Notes: generated from the sequence alone by a model not told the origin. A stretch of 64,000 nt of DNA from Lysinibacillus fusiformis (GCF_016925635.1 NZ_CP070490.1:1426001-1490000), one strand, 5' to 3'. Positions 8,323 through 17,213 are shown, counted from the first letter of the stretch. Made by a program: numbers and translations.

Positions 8323-8790
8323 ATGTTCACGGAGATTCGTGACATTACAGCTTTTAACAAGAAAGAAATTTTAGCATTACGCATCGCTGACAATCAGCAA
8401 CATTTTATTGAATCTACAGACCAATGCTTAGCAGAGGCGGAAATGGATCGACGTTTTACACCTTTAGGTCTGTATAAAGATAACACCGCTATAGGCTTCG
8501 CTATGTATGGCATATTCCCTCATAATGATTACAGTCAACGCGTATGGCTTGATCGCTATCTAATTGCAGAACAATACCAAGGACAAGGTTTGGGAAAACA
8601 TTTTTTACAGCAGCTTATTCAATATTTAACAGTAAAGTTCAACTGTCTTCAGATATATTTAAGTGTTTATGACAATAATGCTGTAGCTATCCAATTGTAT
8701 AAACAATTCGGTTTTATATTTAATGGTGAAATAGATGATAAAGGGGAAAAAGTAATGGTTTTGGAGGTGCATGCTTATGACAACCATTAA
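8323..8790 (+). CDS. bltD: BltD-like spermine/spermidine N-acetyltransferase
   Basis: A 155-residue GNAT acetyltransferase that strongly resembles B. subtilis BltD along its length. Shared features are the FIESTDQCLAEAE segment, PLGLY, GFAMYGIFP, RVWLDRYLI, the acetyl-CoA loop QYQGQGLGK (about 86-94) and a C-terminal LYKQFGF..NGEIDDKGEKVMVLE. BltD acetylates polyamines. Here it is the first gene behind the MerR-type promoter and overlaps the MATE gene by 14 bases, so the two are co-translated. The likely job is handling polyamines or related amines together with the pump; substrate specificity is inferred from resemblance recalled from memory, not an alignment. Confidence 0.8.
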   Translation: MFTEIRDITAFNKKEILALRIADNQQHFIESTDQCLAEAEMDRRFTPLGLYKDNTAIGFAMYGIFPHNDYSQRVWLDRYLIAEQYQGQGLGKHFLQQLIQYLTVKFNCLQIYLSVYDNNAVAIQLYKQFGFIFNGEIDDKGEKVMVLEVHAYDNH

Positions 8791-10120
8791 TCCAATTGAA
8801 ACAAGACCACTGAAACCATTATTTTTATCATACTTATTCCCCGCAATGATCGGGATGCTTTTGATGTCCATCAATATTTTGGTAGATGGCATTTTCGTTA
8901 GTCATGGCGTGGGACCTACAGCTTTAGCTGGAGTGAATATAGCCGTTCCTATTTTCTCCATTTTGCTTTCGATTTCTCTATGGATTGGTATGGGAGGGGC
9001 TACCCTTTTCTCGATTTCTTTAGGAGAGGGCAATAAGCAACGTGCTCACCAACTATTTACACTGTCATTCTCTACAATGCTAGTGGTTGTCATCACGATT
9101 ATTGGATTCCTCGCGTTAAATTTAAAGGACATTTCTTATATATTTGGGGCGAGTGATGATACCTATCCTTATGTGCAGGAGTATTTACATGTTATTTTGC
9201 TCTTTGGGGTGTTTTACACAATTGAAAATCTTTTAAGTATTTTTATTCGAAATGATGGCAACCCAAAGTTAGCTATGCTGGGCTTAATTACAACGTCGGT
9301 TTTGAATATACTCTTAAATTATGTTTTTATCTTCGTACTAGATTATGGTGTGACTGGCTGTGCTTTAGCAACAGCAATAGCTACAATTATAGGTACATCT
9401 GTGCTATGTCTTCATTTTTTCCGTCCACAAGCTGAGTTAAAGTTTGTCACTTCCTTTTTGAATCTATCAGATCTAAAAAAAATGTTTGCTATAGGTTTAC
9501 CTAGCTTTATTGTTGAAGCTTCTGTTGCTGTTATTGTTATTTTGTATAACGTTACCTTTTTACATTATCTAGGTGCAAATGGCGTTACAGCCTATGCAAT
9601 GGTCAATTATATCCATACTGTCTTGCTGACTATTTTTCTTGGGGTTGGTATGGCCCTACAACCATTAGTTAGCTATCACCACGGGGCAAGGTTGCTAGAA
9701 AGATTAACAGCTTTACTAAAAATCGCCTTAGCTACTGCATTTATTTTAGGGTTAACGACTGCCCTTATAGCTCTTCTTTTCCCTTCACAATTAATGGCTT
9801 TATTCGGAGATAGCTCATTTGAAATTCGCAGTATGGCAGCACAAGGCTTTGTGCATTTCGCCATTGGCTATGTATTTTTAGGGATCAACATGGTGTTCGC
9901 AGAATTCTTTCAATCCATTGAAAAAATTCGTATTGCCACATCAATTATGTTACTACGTAGTATTATTTTATTTATCCCTACTCTCATCATACTACCTAAG
10001 GTACTTGGCTCACAGGCGATTTGGTGGACCTTCCCAGTAGCAGAAGGAATTACAGCCTTGCTTATTTACCTATACATTAGGAAAAATCCAAGAACCATTT
10101 CTTCTCCTGAACATGCTTAA
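8777..10120 (+). CDS. MATE family multidrug efflux pump
   Basis: A membrane protein of about 447 residues with roughly 12 transmembrane segments in two MatE repeats. It shows the usual start (FLSYLFPAMIGMLLMSINILVDGIFVSHGVGPTALAGVNIA) and the middle FIRNDGNPKLAML motif. MATE pumps export cationic drugs and amines in exchange for Na+ or H+. I preferred ATG 8777 over ATG 8771 because GGAGG (8763-8767) is 9 bases from the former but only 3 from the latter. It is the second gene of the MerR-controlled operon and is followed by a strong terminator. In the B. subtilis blt locus the pump is an MFS protein, so this is a family swap. Confidence 0.85.
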   Translation: MTTINPIETRPLKPLFLSYLFPAMIGMLLMSINILVDGIFVSHGVGPTALAGVNIAVPIFSILLSISLWIGMGGATLFSISLGEGNKQRAHQLFTLSFSTMLVVVITIIGFLALNLKDISYIFGASDDTYPYVQEYLHVILLFGVFYTIENLLSIFIRNDGNPKLAMLGLITTSVLNILLNYVFIFVLDYGVTGCALATAIATIIGTSVLCLHFFRPQAELKFVTSFLNLSDLKKMFAIGLPSFIVEASVAVIVILYNVTFLHYLGANGVTAYAMVNYIHTVLLTIFLGVGMALQPLVSYHHGARLLERLTALLKIALATAFILGLTTALIALLFPSQLMALFGDSSFEIRSMAAQGFVHFAIGYVFLGINMVFAEFFQSIEKIRIATSIMLLRSIILFIPTLIILPKVLGSQAIWWTFPVAEGITALLIYLYIRKNPRTISSPEHA

Positions 10121-10157
10121 AATAAAAGGGGGCCTCATCAGGGTCCCCTTTTATTTC
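10121..10157. terminator. Bidirectional terminator between the MATE and S66 genes
   Basis: AAAAGGGG pairs with CCCCTTTT around GCCTCATCAGGGT, with T-rich sequence on the plus side and the complement on the minus side, serving both convergent genes. Confidence 0.8.
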
Positions 10158-10248
10158 CTAACAGCCATTTTTTAGTAAAACTACCACTATCGTCAGCAGT
10201 ATCTAAACTTGTATGCTACATAAAGTACATCTTTAATTTGAAGGTTGC

Positions 10249-11280
10249 CTAGCAAAATTGCATTTTTAGTGTGCCTCTTCCTTCTTCAATAACTACTTCA
10301 CCAACTGCTCCATTCACTAGAATTAATTGTGGGGGTACGTGTCCAATATCTACTTCATAGAAAACTGGTATTTTCATATCATCAAAGATATCTTGTAGTG
10401 CATCCGCTAATGTAAAGTCCCCTAGATTTTCATATAGTCCTGCTCTCCCGATTAGGACACCATTACATTTATTGAACCAACCATTATACTTTAATTGCCA
10501 CAAAGCTCGGTAAATTTTTGCTGCATCCATACCAACACTTTCTAAATACCATATTGTTCCCTCTTCAGAACAATATTCGTTAATAAAGGATTGGACGTAA
10601 TCGAAGGGTGTACCTATAAGAATTTGCAATGTATTTAAACAGCCACCTATCAACCTACCTGTCATACGATTACTAAACTCTTGGTTTAGAACTTTCCATT
10701 CGGTTGCATTGTCGAAATAGAATCCTGTAGCTGGATTTTTATAAACTTGCTCCCAGCTCGATTGAAAATAGTTAGAAGAGCTTTGAGTTATTGAATGACC
10801 AACCTTACATGAAATCACATCTATCCATTTAGAAGAAAGTTCATCCCATTGAGGTGCTGATAATTCAGTAAAATTCACCCCATGTGCGGATGCGTACCCC
10901 GTCATGGTTGTGTATACAAAAGATAAAGTACTAATATCTGAATACCCTAATATCCATTTGGGTCCCGCTTTTTTTAATTCGTCCCAATCGATTAAAGGTA
11001 ATAACTCCATTAGAAAACTGCCTCCCCACGGTGGCATGACGACATCTATTCGCTCATCTAATAAATAGTCCATAAGTTCAGAGACTCGCTTTTCTTTTGT
11101 TGTACTTCTACCTTTAAGCTGCGTCCAGGTAGTATTTCCAATAATAACTTTCATTCCTCTTTGTATTAATTGTTTTTCAGCTTCTGTTATTAATAGATGA
11201 AGATGCTGTTCGACTCCACTAGAGGGTGCTGTCACGCCAATCGTAAGAGGCGTTTTTAAAGTAGGATATTGTATTTTCAT
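10249..11280 (-). CDS. S66 family peptidase (LD-carboxypeptidase / MccF-like)
   Basis: A 343-residue serine peptidase of family S66. GYSDIST places the nucleophile at Ser114. WYLESVG near residue 245 and DIGHVPPQ near 316 supply the Glu and His of the triad, so it should be active. Family members either trim tetrapeptides of cell-wall muropeptides (LdcA) or inactivate microcin C-like peptide-nucleotides (MccF). The PPWGG motif near 83 and the overall length fit the MccF-like subgroup, but the substrate cannot be decided from sequence. ATG 11280 follows an AGGAGAG site. It is a single gene. Confidence 0.85.
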   Translation of the reverse strand: MKIQYPTLKTPLTIGVTAPSSGVEQHLHLLITEAEKQLIQRGMKVIIGNTTWTQLKGRSTTKEKRVSELMDYLLDERIDVVMPPWGGSFLMELLPLIDWDELKKAGPKWILGYSDISTLSFVYTTMTGYASAHGVNFTELSAPQWDELSSKWIDVISCKVGHSITQSSSNYFQSSWEQVYKNPATGFYFDNATEWKVLNQEFSNRMTGRLIGGCLNTLQILIGTPFDYVQSFINEYCSEEGTIWYLESVGMDAAKIYRALWQLKYNGWFNKCNGVLIGRAGLYENLGDFTLADALQDIFDDMKIPVFYEVDIGHVPPQLILVNGAVGEVVIEEGRGTLKMQFC

Positions 11281-11465
11281 TTACCATCTCTCCTTTATGC
11301 CTGCAAAAAATAATTGTTTTACAACAACAAGACGATTTTGGGTCTCTTAATTAGTTTTGCTATATCAGATTTAGAATGCATTTTAACTAAAAATACAGCT
11401 ATGAAAGTTTCAACACTATTTCTGTCCTTCACACACAGAAATTTTTACCAATTATACTTGTGTTC

Positions 11466-11499
11466 AGAAAAAAAACCAACACAAAAATCTGTGCTGGTT
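11466..11499 (-). terminator. Rho-independent terminator of the GNAT gene
   Basis: On the minus strand AACCAGCACA pairs with TGTGTTGGTT (one G-U) and is followed by a run of eight T at 11466-11473. Confidence 0.85.
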
Positions 11500-11505
11500 A
11501 AATTT

Positions 11506-12039
11506 CTACTTTTGAATTTTCATATACTCATCACGCAACAGACTCATAATGATTTCATCAGAAAATGTATTATTCATAAACAAGGCCTGCCTCAAAACAC
11601 CTTCTTTTTTAAAGCCGACCTTTTCATAGGATTTAATTGCTCTACTATTGTGTGAATATACCTGTAATTCTAAGCGATTCAGATTTAGCTCCTCAAATGT
11701 AAATCTTTGAGCAAGCCTAACTGCTTCTGAACCCATACCTCTGCCACAATTCTCTATATTATGTAAAGCTATACGGAACACTGCCTTTTTATTATCTAAA
11801 TCAACCTCCATAATCGCCAAATCACCAATTACCTGATCATTATCAACTAAACAAATAGCAAAATCATAGCGAGAAGAATCTGCTTTAAAGCGTTTGATCG
11901 CCTCTTTGATTTGTTCCTTTGTTAAAATATTCCGTGTTCCTGTCATATACATGATTTCTTCATTTTGAAAGCATCTTATAATACTATCACTATCATCTTC
12001 ACGTATTTCTCTTAAATAGACCTGTTGACCTTTTATCAA
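11506..12039 (-). CDS. GNAT acetyltransferase (RimJ/RimL-like)
   Basis: A GNAT protein of about 177 residues of the RimJ/RimL-like acetyltransferase type. It has YLREIREDDSDSI at the start, the acetyl-CoA loop NCGRGMGSEA near residues 98-107, and the closing NSRAIKSYEKVGFKKEGVLRQ. The substrate is unknown; relatives modify ribosomal proteins, amino acids or antibiotics. The start is uncertain. GTG 12048 overlaps the AGAGGTG ribosome binding site, while in-frame TTG 12039 sits 6 bases after it and gives the expected N-terminus, so I chose TTG. It lies after the AI-2E-type gene, separated from it by a terminator. Confidence 0.8.
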   Translation of the reverse strand: MIKGQQVYLREIREDDSDSIIRCFQNEEIMYMTGTRNILTKEQIKEAIKRFKADSSRYDFAICLVDNDQVIGDLAIMEVDLDNKKAVFRIALHNIENCGRGMGSEAVRLAQRFTFEELNLNRLELQVYSHNSRAIKSYEKVGFKKEGVLRQALFMNNTFSDEIIMSLLRDEYMKIQK

Positions 12040-12064
12040 TATAAACACCTCTTGTGCATTAAAT

Positions 12065-12095
12065 AAGGAATCATCATATATGTAGATGATTCCTT
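12065..12095 (-). terminator. Terminator of the AI-2E family gene
   Basis: AAGGAATCATC (12065-12075) pairs perfectly with GATGATTCCTT (12085-12095). On the minus strand the tail is TATTT. Confidence 0.75.
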
Positions 12096-12104
12096 TGTTT
12101 GGAA

Positions 12105-13157
12105 CTATTCCATTTGTTTTTCAGTGTGTACCTTTACCGATTTCTTCGCAGGGTCTTCCGAGGAGGTTACACCTAGAATATCAAGCAGGAACATAAATAG
12201 TGGAATACCTATGATTAGTCCCCATACACCAAGGAAATGCTCAGAAAAGAGAATGACCATAAACGTATAGAAAATCGGTAAATCTGTTTTGGCAGACATA
12301 AGCTTTGGATTTAAGAAGTAAGCTTCAATGGCATGTAAAACCATGACAATAACTAAAATATAGACGATGTACATCAAGCCACCAATGCTATATGCGATAA
12401 TACTTAATGGTATTAATGAGATGATAACTCCTGCGACTGGAACTAAGCCTAAAATAAAGAGCATAATCCCAAGGGCAATCAGATGTGGGAAGCCCATAAT
12501 AGAAAGGGCAATTACTGATAACACACAGTTGACTGCAGCAATAATAAATTGTGCCTCAATTACTTTTCCAAATGAGCGGATGAATATTCTTGAGAAATAA
12601 TGAAGTTCATCGTAAAGCGCACCAATTTTACTATCCTTAAACTTGGCTGTAAATTCAATAATACGATTCTTTTCTAACAAGATGAATAAACTTAATATTA
12701 GAGAAATCAAAATTTGCATAATGATTTTACCAATATTCGTAATATTTTTAAGAGTTAAATCCACACCTTGCTCTAAATATTTCCCCAGCTCTATTTTCTC
12801 AAAAGTTGGTGCTAAGTATCTCGCAATCTCATTGTCATCTGGATCGAGATTAAAGCTTGCAATGAGGTCGAAAAGCTGCGTGATTTGCTGGGTCACAATC
12901 GGTAAATATTTGTAAATGACTGCTACAATACCCGCAACAAGTAAAAGGTATAACGTTACCGTCACAGCTTTTTCATTCATCGGCGTATATTTTCTTATGC
13001 TTTTCGTAGTCTTCGTAGTAAGCTGGTTCATCAAATAAGTAATAATAAACGTAAGTAAAATTAGATTGATCATACTACGCATTAAATATAATGCAAGAGC
13101 AATCCCAACTAGAATAATAAAACGCTTAAATCCATTACTCCGAAAGAAATTATTCAT
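12105..13157 (-). CDS. AI-2E family transporter
   Basis: A 350-residue polytopic membrane protein of the AI-2E/PerM family with about seven to eight hydrophobic segments. Family marks are the long amphipathic middle, LGLVPVAGVIISLIP, and the terminal VLHAIEAYFLNPKLMSAKTDLPI followed by LGVWGLIIGIPL. Members have been linked to autoinducer-2 export, Na+/H+ antiport or general permease roles; none can be chosen here. The C-terminus ends in a charged cytosolic tail (SSEDPAKKSVKVHTEKQ). It stands alone, with its own terminator and about 420 bases of non-coding sequence upstream. Confidence 0.85.
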   Translation of the reverse strand: MNNFFRSNGFKRFIILVGIALALYLMRSMINLILLTFIITYLMNQLTTKTTKSIRKYTPMNEKAVTVTLYLLLVAGIVAVIYKYLPIVTQQITQLFDLIASFNLDPDDNEIARYLAPTFEKIELGKYLEQGVDLTLKNITNIGKIIMQILISLILSLFILLEKNRIIEFTAKFKDSKIGALYDELHYFSRIFIRSFGKVIEAQFIIAAVNCVLSVIALSIMGFPHLIALGIMLFILGLVPVAGVIISLIPLSIIAYSIGGLMYIVYILVIVMVLHAIEAYFLNPKLMSAKTDLPIFYTFMVILFSEHFLGVWGLIIGIPLFMFLLDILGVTSSEDPAKKSVKVHTEKQME

Positions 13158-13579
13158 TTATTCACTCCTTCTACAAAACGGCCTCGCTGCCTCTGCTACC
13201 TAGGGCTACACTATAAAATTGATTTATAACAATACGCATCATTCTTATGTAAAAATTTCCCTCTCATTTAATGAGTATAGCCATCTACCTTCAAAATAAG
13301 ACGAAATTTATGTTTCTTTTAGAAGTGTCTGTATAAAACCTTAGGCGGGGGTGAAGTGAATTGTATGTCTTGTCAAATTAAAAAGTCGATACTTTTATCC
13401 TTTGTGAAAGCTTTACCAGCGTATTAGCCTAAATTCTATAAATCTATTATAACCCTTTAAACCCGCATATCCAATTTGTATGTTCTTTTATAATGGTATT
13501 TGTATAGAACTTTTATCAACTGTTACTTTATGCTATTTTGATTAAAGATATAAATTAAACAGAGACAAGGACTGATTCT
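13158..13579. other. Intergenic region between divergent AI-2E and RidA-like genes
   Basis: A 420-base AT-rich gap. It must hold promoters for the two divergent genes, but no clean -35/-10 pair stood out. The only candidate content is a possible 20-residue ORF at 13365-13427. No riboswitch or repeat was recognised. Confidence 0.4.
13365..13427 (+). CDS. Possible very small peptide (20 aa)
   Basis: ATG 13365 to TAG 13427 encodes a 20-residue basic, hydrophobic peptide beginning MSCQIKKSILL. A GGGGGTGA sequence lies 10 bases upstream, which is a reasonable ribosome binding site. Nothing else supports it: no recognised family, no nearby promoter and no partner gene. It may be chance. Confidence 0.2.
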   Translation: MSCQIKKSILLSFVKALPAY

Positions 13580-13969
13580 ATGAAAATTGCGAGAAACCCT
13601 CAGAACATTCATCCACCCGTTGCTCCTTATGTTCATCAAATTGAAGTGACTGACCCACAGAGATGGTTAACATTATCTGGACAAATCGGCATGTTGCCAG
13701 ATGGAACTATACCTGAAGATGCAACAGCTCAATTGAAGGTGGCACTAGAAAATATTAAAAAAAATCTAGATAGTGCCGATATGGAGGTTCAAGATATCAC
13801 AAAGCTCGTATTTTATTTAGTGGGAGATATGGATGCTAATCAACGAAAGGAAATGATCAGTGACTTTTTCGGGGAACATCTTCCATGCACAACATTAATG
13901 TATGTCGTTGCACTCGCTACGCCTGCTTTAAAGGTTGAGATTGATGCATGGGCTTGTAAGGAATTATAA
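13580..13969 (+). CDS. RidA/YjgF-family protein lacking the catalytic Arg
   Basis: A 129-residue chorismate-mutase-fold protein of the RidA (YjgF/YER057c/UK114) family, with WLTLSGQIGMLPDG near residues 29-42, the paired helices, and VEIDAWA at the end. Classic RidA hydrolyses reactive enamines and imines from PLP enzymes using an Arg in a P-x-R-S/T motif. Here the matching segment reads LPCTTLMYVVAL with no Arg, so imine deaminase activity is doubtful and this is better seen as a Rid-family paralogue. ATG 13580 follows AAGGA. It is a single gene, convergent with the TetR gene. Confidence 0.8.
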   Translation: MKIARNPQNIHPPVAPYVHQIEVTDPQRWLTLSGQIGMLPDGTIPEDATAQLKVALENIKKNLDSADMEVQDITKLVFYLVGDMDANQRKEMISDFFGEHLPCTTLMYVVALATPALKVEIDAWACKEL

Positions 13970-14023
13970 TATCATCCTATGTTTATAAAATAAATTTGTG
14001 CATTTCTTGCGTATTTTTTAATA

Positions 14024-14046
14024 CCCCTTTAGCACTGCTAAAGGGG
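14024..14046. terminator. Hairpin between convergent RidA-like and TetR genes
   Basis: CCCCTTTAGC pairs perfectly with GCTAAAGGGG around ACT. T tracts are weak on both sides, so efficiency is uncertain. Confidence 0.6.
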
Positions 14047-14056
14047 CATAACCTTA

Positions 14057-14638
14057 TTATTTAAGCAATGTCAGCGTCGTTGCAATGGCATTATCAACAA
14101 ATAAACGTTGTGGATGGGATTTCAGCATAACTGTTAAACCTATTAACGCAACAATTAATGCCTGTGCTAAAGATTTTGCATCCGTGTCTTCCTCTAACTC
14201 TCCTGATTGAATTCCTCGTTCAATTGTCTCCTGAAAAATTACTGATAGATAGAGTTGATGCTCTCTCGTCAAGATTTCGAACTTCTCGTCATGTGGCGCT
14301 AATTCAACCATTGTATTGATACAAAAGCAGCCATTACTAAGATCTTTCGTATATTCAGCAGTAATTACTTCTTCAAAAAATATAGAAAATGCCTGTTTTA
14401 CTGAGGTATAACTTTGAAGTTTAGTGCGTATTTCGGACGCCCGTGATGTCGTATATCTACGAAGTGCCGCTTCAAATAGCTCCTTTTTATCACCAAAGGT
14501 TGAATAAATACTAGGACGCTGAATCCCCATTCTAGCTGTAAGATCACTTAAAGAAGTTGCTTCATATCCCTTCTCCCAAAATAACTGCATTGCTGCCTCT
14601 AACACTTTTGCCTCATCAAATTCACGAGTTCTTGCCAT
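14057..14638 (-). CDS. TetR family repressor
   Basis: A repressor of about 193 residues. Residues 1-55 form the TetR helix-turn-helix (REFDEAKVLEAAMQLFWEKGYEATSLSDLTARMGIQRPSIYSTFGDKKELF). The ligand domain follows, with a short Cys-containing NGCFCINTM segment near residue 100. An upstream in-frame start at 14680 exists, but ATG 14638 has a GGGGGTG site 8 bases before it and gives the usual N-terminus. It is divergent from the MFS/luciferase/esterase operon. Two related operator-like sites lie in the shared intergenic region, so it probably represses both sides until an unknown ligand binds. Confidence 0.85.
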   Translation of the reverse strand: MARTREFDEAKVLEAAMQLFWEKGYEATSLSDLTARMGIQRPSIYSTFGDKKELFEAALRRYTTSRASEIRTKLQSYTSVKQAFSIFFEEVITAEYTKDLSNGCFCINTMVELAPHDEKFEILTREHQLYLSVIFQETIERGIQSGELEEDTDAKSLAQALIVALIGLTVMLKSHPQRLFVDNAIATTLTLLK

Positions 14639-14691
14639 TATTGATACACCCCCATTAGAAAGAAATAGTAAGTTAATCACTATATTTTACA

Positions 14692-14705
14692 ATACCAAAC
14701 AGTAT
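14692..14705. promoter_or_regulatory. Putative TetR operator, tetR side
   Basis: ATACCAAACAGTAT, an imperfect dyad close to the tetR start. It shares the pattern TACC-R-AAC-R-GTATGT with the site at 14836, 144 bases away. Confidence 0.6.
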
Positions 14706-14788
14706 GTAATTATTTTATATGTGGCTCTTTTTATTGTCAATTTCATTTCATCAATCGATTTAAACAAAAAATAAATCCCAAATAAATC

Positions 14789-14817
14789 TTGACAAAACAA
14801 ATATAGTTAAGATATAT
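14789..14817 (+). promoter_or_regulatory. Possible upstream promoter of the MFS operon
   Basis: TTGACA at 14789-14794 with GATATA/ATATAT about 16-17 bases downstream, pointing to the MFS operon. Confidence 0.45.
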
Positions 14818-14835
14818 TTACCAATAATTATTTTG

Positions 14836-14856
14836 TACCGAACGGTATGTTATAAT
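14836..14856 (+). promoter_or_regulatory. Putative TetR operator next to the -10 box of the MFS operon
   Basis: TACCG-AA-CGGTA at 14836-14847 has perfect arms and lies directly before TATAAT at 14851-14856. A repressor bound here would cover the promoter. It matches the site at 14692 in pattern. Confidence 0.65.
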
Positions 14857-14886
14857 TACAATTCAATTAGGAAGGGAGGTTACCGT

Positions 14887-16107
14887 GTGGACAAAGCAAA
14901 TGATGCACTTAATATAAATCAACCGTCTTCTATGCCCCGAGCTGTAACATTATTATTCGCTACAGCCTGCGGAATGTCTGTCGCCAATATTTATTTTGCT
15001 CAGCCGTTGCTAGATGAATTATCTAATGATTTTGCTATTGATCAATCGATTATTGGTTTGATTATTACTATCACGCAAATTTTTTATGGTCTAAGCTTAC
15101 TACTTCTAGTACCACTTGGAGATTTACTAAACCAACGACGCTTGATTATTGGACAAATGCTATTATCCACCGTGGCTTTGTTTATAGTCGGTACTGCCTC
15201 CTATGTTGTAGTGCTATTCGTGGGTATGGCCTTAGTTGGTCTACTTGCAGTCGTGACTCAAACCCTTGTGGCGTTCGCTGCAACTATGGCTTCCTCTACA
15301 GAACGAGGTCGTGTCGTAGGCATTGTTACAAGTGGCATTGTCATTGGCATACTACTTGCTCGTACCTTTGCTGGGTTAGTAACAGACCTTGCAGGGTGGC
15401 GCTCTGTCTATCTAGTCTCCGCTGCTCTAATGCTTCTAATGGTTGGGATGTTTATAAAAGTGTTACCAAGGGGCGAGCGTGAAGTAAAATCACTATCCTA
15501 TCTTAAGCTAATTCAATCCGTGTTCACGCTGTTTATTCAAGAACGAACATTACGTATCCGCTCCATTCTAGCTATGCTAATTTTTGCCGACTTCAGTATT
15601 TTATGGACGTCACTGGTGCTGCCACTTAGTGCACCACCATTAGCTCTATCACACACTGTAATTGGCGCTTTTGGTCTTGTTGGAGTGGCTGGTGCATTAG
15701 CTGCCGCACAGGCGGGGAAATTTGCTGACCAAGGCTATGGTCAAAGAACGACAGGTATTGCTTTAACGCTTTTACCTATCTCCTGGATATTTATCAATTA
15801 TTTAGAAAAGTCGTTCTTGGCATTAATTATTGGGATTGTGTTGCTTGACTTGGCAGTGCAGGCGGTACATGTCACCAATCAGACGATGATTCTCCCATTG
15901 CGTACAGAAGCACGAAGTCGACTGACCGCAGGCTATATGGTGTTCTATTCGATTGGCAGTGCTAGCGGTTCAATCGCTTCAACTCAAATATATGCGCATT
16001 TTGGTTGGGGAGGAGTTTGCTTACTTGGCGCCTCGATTAGTACAATTGCTCTTCTTTTTTGGGCAACTACAAAACGATTTACAAATTCAATTGATTCGGA
16101 GAGATAA
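14887..16107 (+). CDS. MFS transporter
   Basis: A 12-helix major facilitator of about 406 residues. It has the MFS motif A-like loop LVPLGDLLNQRRLII after helix 2 and a second-half pattern typical of drug:H+ antiporters. GTG 14887 lies 7 bases after GGGAGG, and the upstream in-frame ATG at 14833 has no ribosome binding site. The first gene of a three-gene operon facing tetR. The next gene begins 3 bases after its stop, with the GGAGA site inside its last codons. Probably exports or imports the compound sensed by the TetR protein; the identity is unknown. Confidence 0.8.
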   Translation: MDKANDALNINQPSSMPRAVTLLFATACGMSVANIYFAQPLLDELSNDFAIDQSIIGLIITITQIFYGLSLLLLVPLGDLLNQRRLIIGQMLLSTVALFIVGTASYVVVLFVGMALVGLLAVVTQTLVAFAATMASSTERGRVVGIVTSGIVIGILLARTFAGLVTDLAGWRSVYLVSAALMLLMVGMFIKVLPRGEREVKSLSYLKLIQSVFTLFIQERTLRIRSILAMLIFADFSILWTSLVLPLSAPPLALSHTVIGAFGLVGVAGALAAAQAGKFADQGYGQRTTGIALTLLPISWIFINYLEKSFLALIIGIVLLDLAVQAVHVTNQTMILPLRTEARSRLTAGYMVFYSIGSASGSIASTQIYAHFGWGGVCLLGASISTIALLFWATTKRFTNSIDSER

Positions 16108-16110
16108 CAA

Positions 16111-17184
16111 ATGGAAATAGGAATTACTTCTTTCGTAGAAACAAAACCAGACGTTCACAGTGGTGAAGTAATTAGTCATGCACAGCGTTTACGTGAAGTT
16201 GTAGAAGAAATCATTCTTGCAGATCAAGTAGGATTGGATGTCTTTGGCATAGGCGAGCATCATCGAGAAGATTATGCCGCATCCTCTCCCGCAATGGTAC
16301 TATCTGCCGCTGCTTCGCAAACGAAAAACATTCGACTCACAAGTGCAGTAACTGTCCTTTCTTCGGCTGATCCTGTACGTGTCTTTCAGGATTTTGCCAC
16401 ATTGGATGGACTATCAAATGGACGTGCAGAGATCATGGCAGGTCGTGGTTCCTTTATCGAATCCTTCCCCTTATTTGGCTACGATTTACATGATTATGAT
16501 GAATTATTTGAGGAACATTTAGACTTACTACTCAAAATTCGTCAGTCTGAGAAAGTAGTTTGGGAAGGTAGACATCGACCAGCAATCAAACATTTAGGTG
16601 TGTATCCTAGACCGGTTCAAGAGTCTCTCCCAATCTGGGTGGCTAGTGGAGGAAATCAACAATCTGCTATGCGTGCTGGCCTTTTAGGATTACCCCTTAT
16701 GCTAGCAATTATTGGGGGCAGCCCAATGCAATTTGCACCGATTGTACAGTTATATAAAAAGGCAGCGCTTCATGCAGGTCATGATTTATCAAAACTTCAA
16801 ATAGGTTCTCATTCAATAGGTTTTGTTGGTCCGAATACGGAATGGGCAGCAAACACATTTTTCCCATCAACAATGGCTGGTATGAATAAATTAGGCAAGG
16901 AAAGAGGCTGGCCTTATTATGACCGTTCTAGTTATGATGCTGCAAGAAGCTTTGAAGGAGCATTATATGTTGGTGATCCAAATACAGTTGCTGAAAAAAT
17001 TATTCATCTTCGTAAACATGTAGGAATTACACGGTTTATGCTATACGTGCCTTTAAGTACCATGCCACATGATCAAGTCATGCAAGCTATAGAACTACTT
17101 GGAACAGAAGTTGCTCCTCGTGTACGTGAGGAAGTCGCCAAATGGGAAGCTGAAATGGCTCTAGAAGGGAAGCCATTTCTTTAA
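16111..17184 (+). CDS. Luciferase-like (LLM class) flavin-dependent oxidoreductase
   Basis: A 357-residue bacterial-luciferase-like TIM-barrel protein. FGIGEHHREDYAASSP near residues 45-60, the SAVTVLSSADPVRVFQDFATLDGLSNGRAEIMAGRGSFIE region and the closing VGDPNTVAEKI are typical of LLM-class enzymes that use reduced FMN. Known members oxidise aldehydes, sulfonates, chelators or other xenobiotics; no substrate can be named. It is translationally close to the MFS gene and is followed after 29 bases by an esterase, suggesting an oxidation-plus-hydrolysis route for one compound. Confidence 0.85.
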   Translation: MEIGITSFVETKPDVHSGEVISHAQRLREVVEEIILADQVGLDVFGIGEHHREDYAASSPAMVLSAAASQTKNIRLTSAVTVLSSADPVRVFQDFATLDGLSNGRAEIMAGRGSFIESFPLFGYDLHDYDELFEEHLDLLLKIRQSEKVVWEGRHRPAIKHLGVYPRPVQESLPIWVASGGNQQSAMRAGLLGLPLMLAIIGGSPMQFAPIVQLYKKAALHAGHDLSKLQIGSHSIGFVGPNTEWAANTFFPSTMAGMNKLGKERGWPYYDRSSYDAARSFEGALYVGDPNTVAEKIIHLRKHVGITRFMLYVPLSTMPHDQVMQAIELLGTEVAPRVREEVAKWEAEMALEGKPFL

Positions 17185-17213
17185 GATTTTATTATTCAAC
17201 AGGAGGAATTTAT

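Noticed and set aside
11314-11655. 113-residue plus-strand frame upstream of the S66 gene
   Set aside because: It crosses the terminator and the end of the GNAT gene and has no family features.
13158-13579. A riboswitch or RNA gene in the 420-base gap
   Set aside because: No conserved element recognised; the sequence is AT-rich with only weak hairpins.
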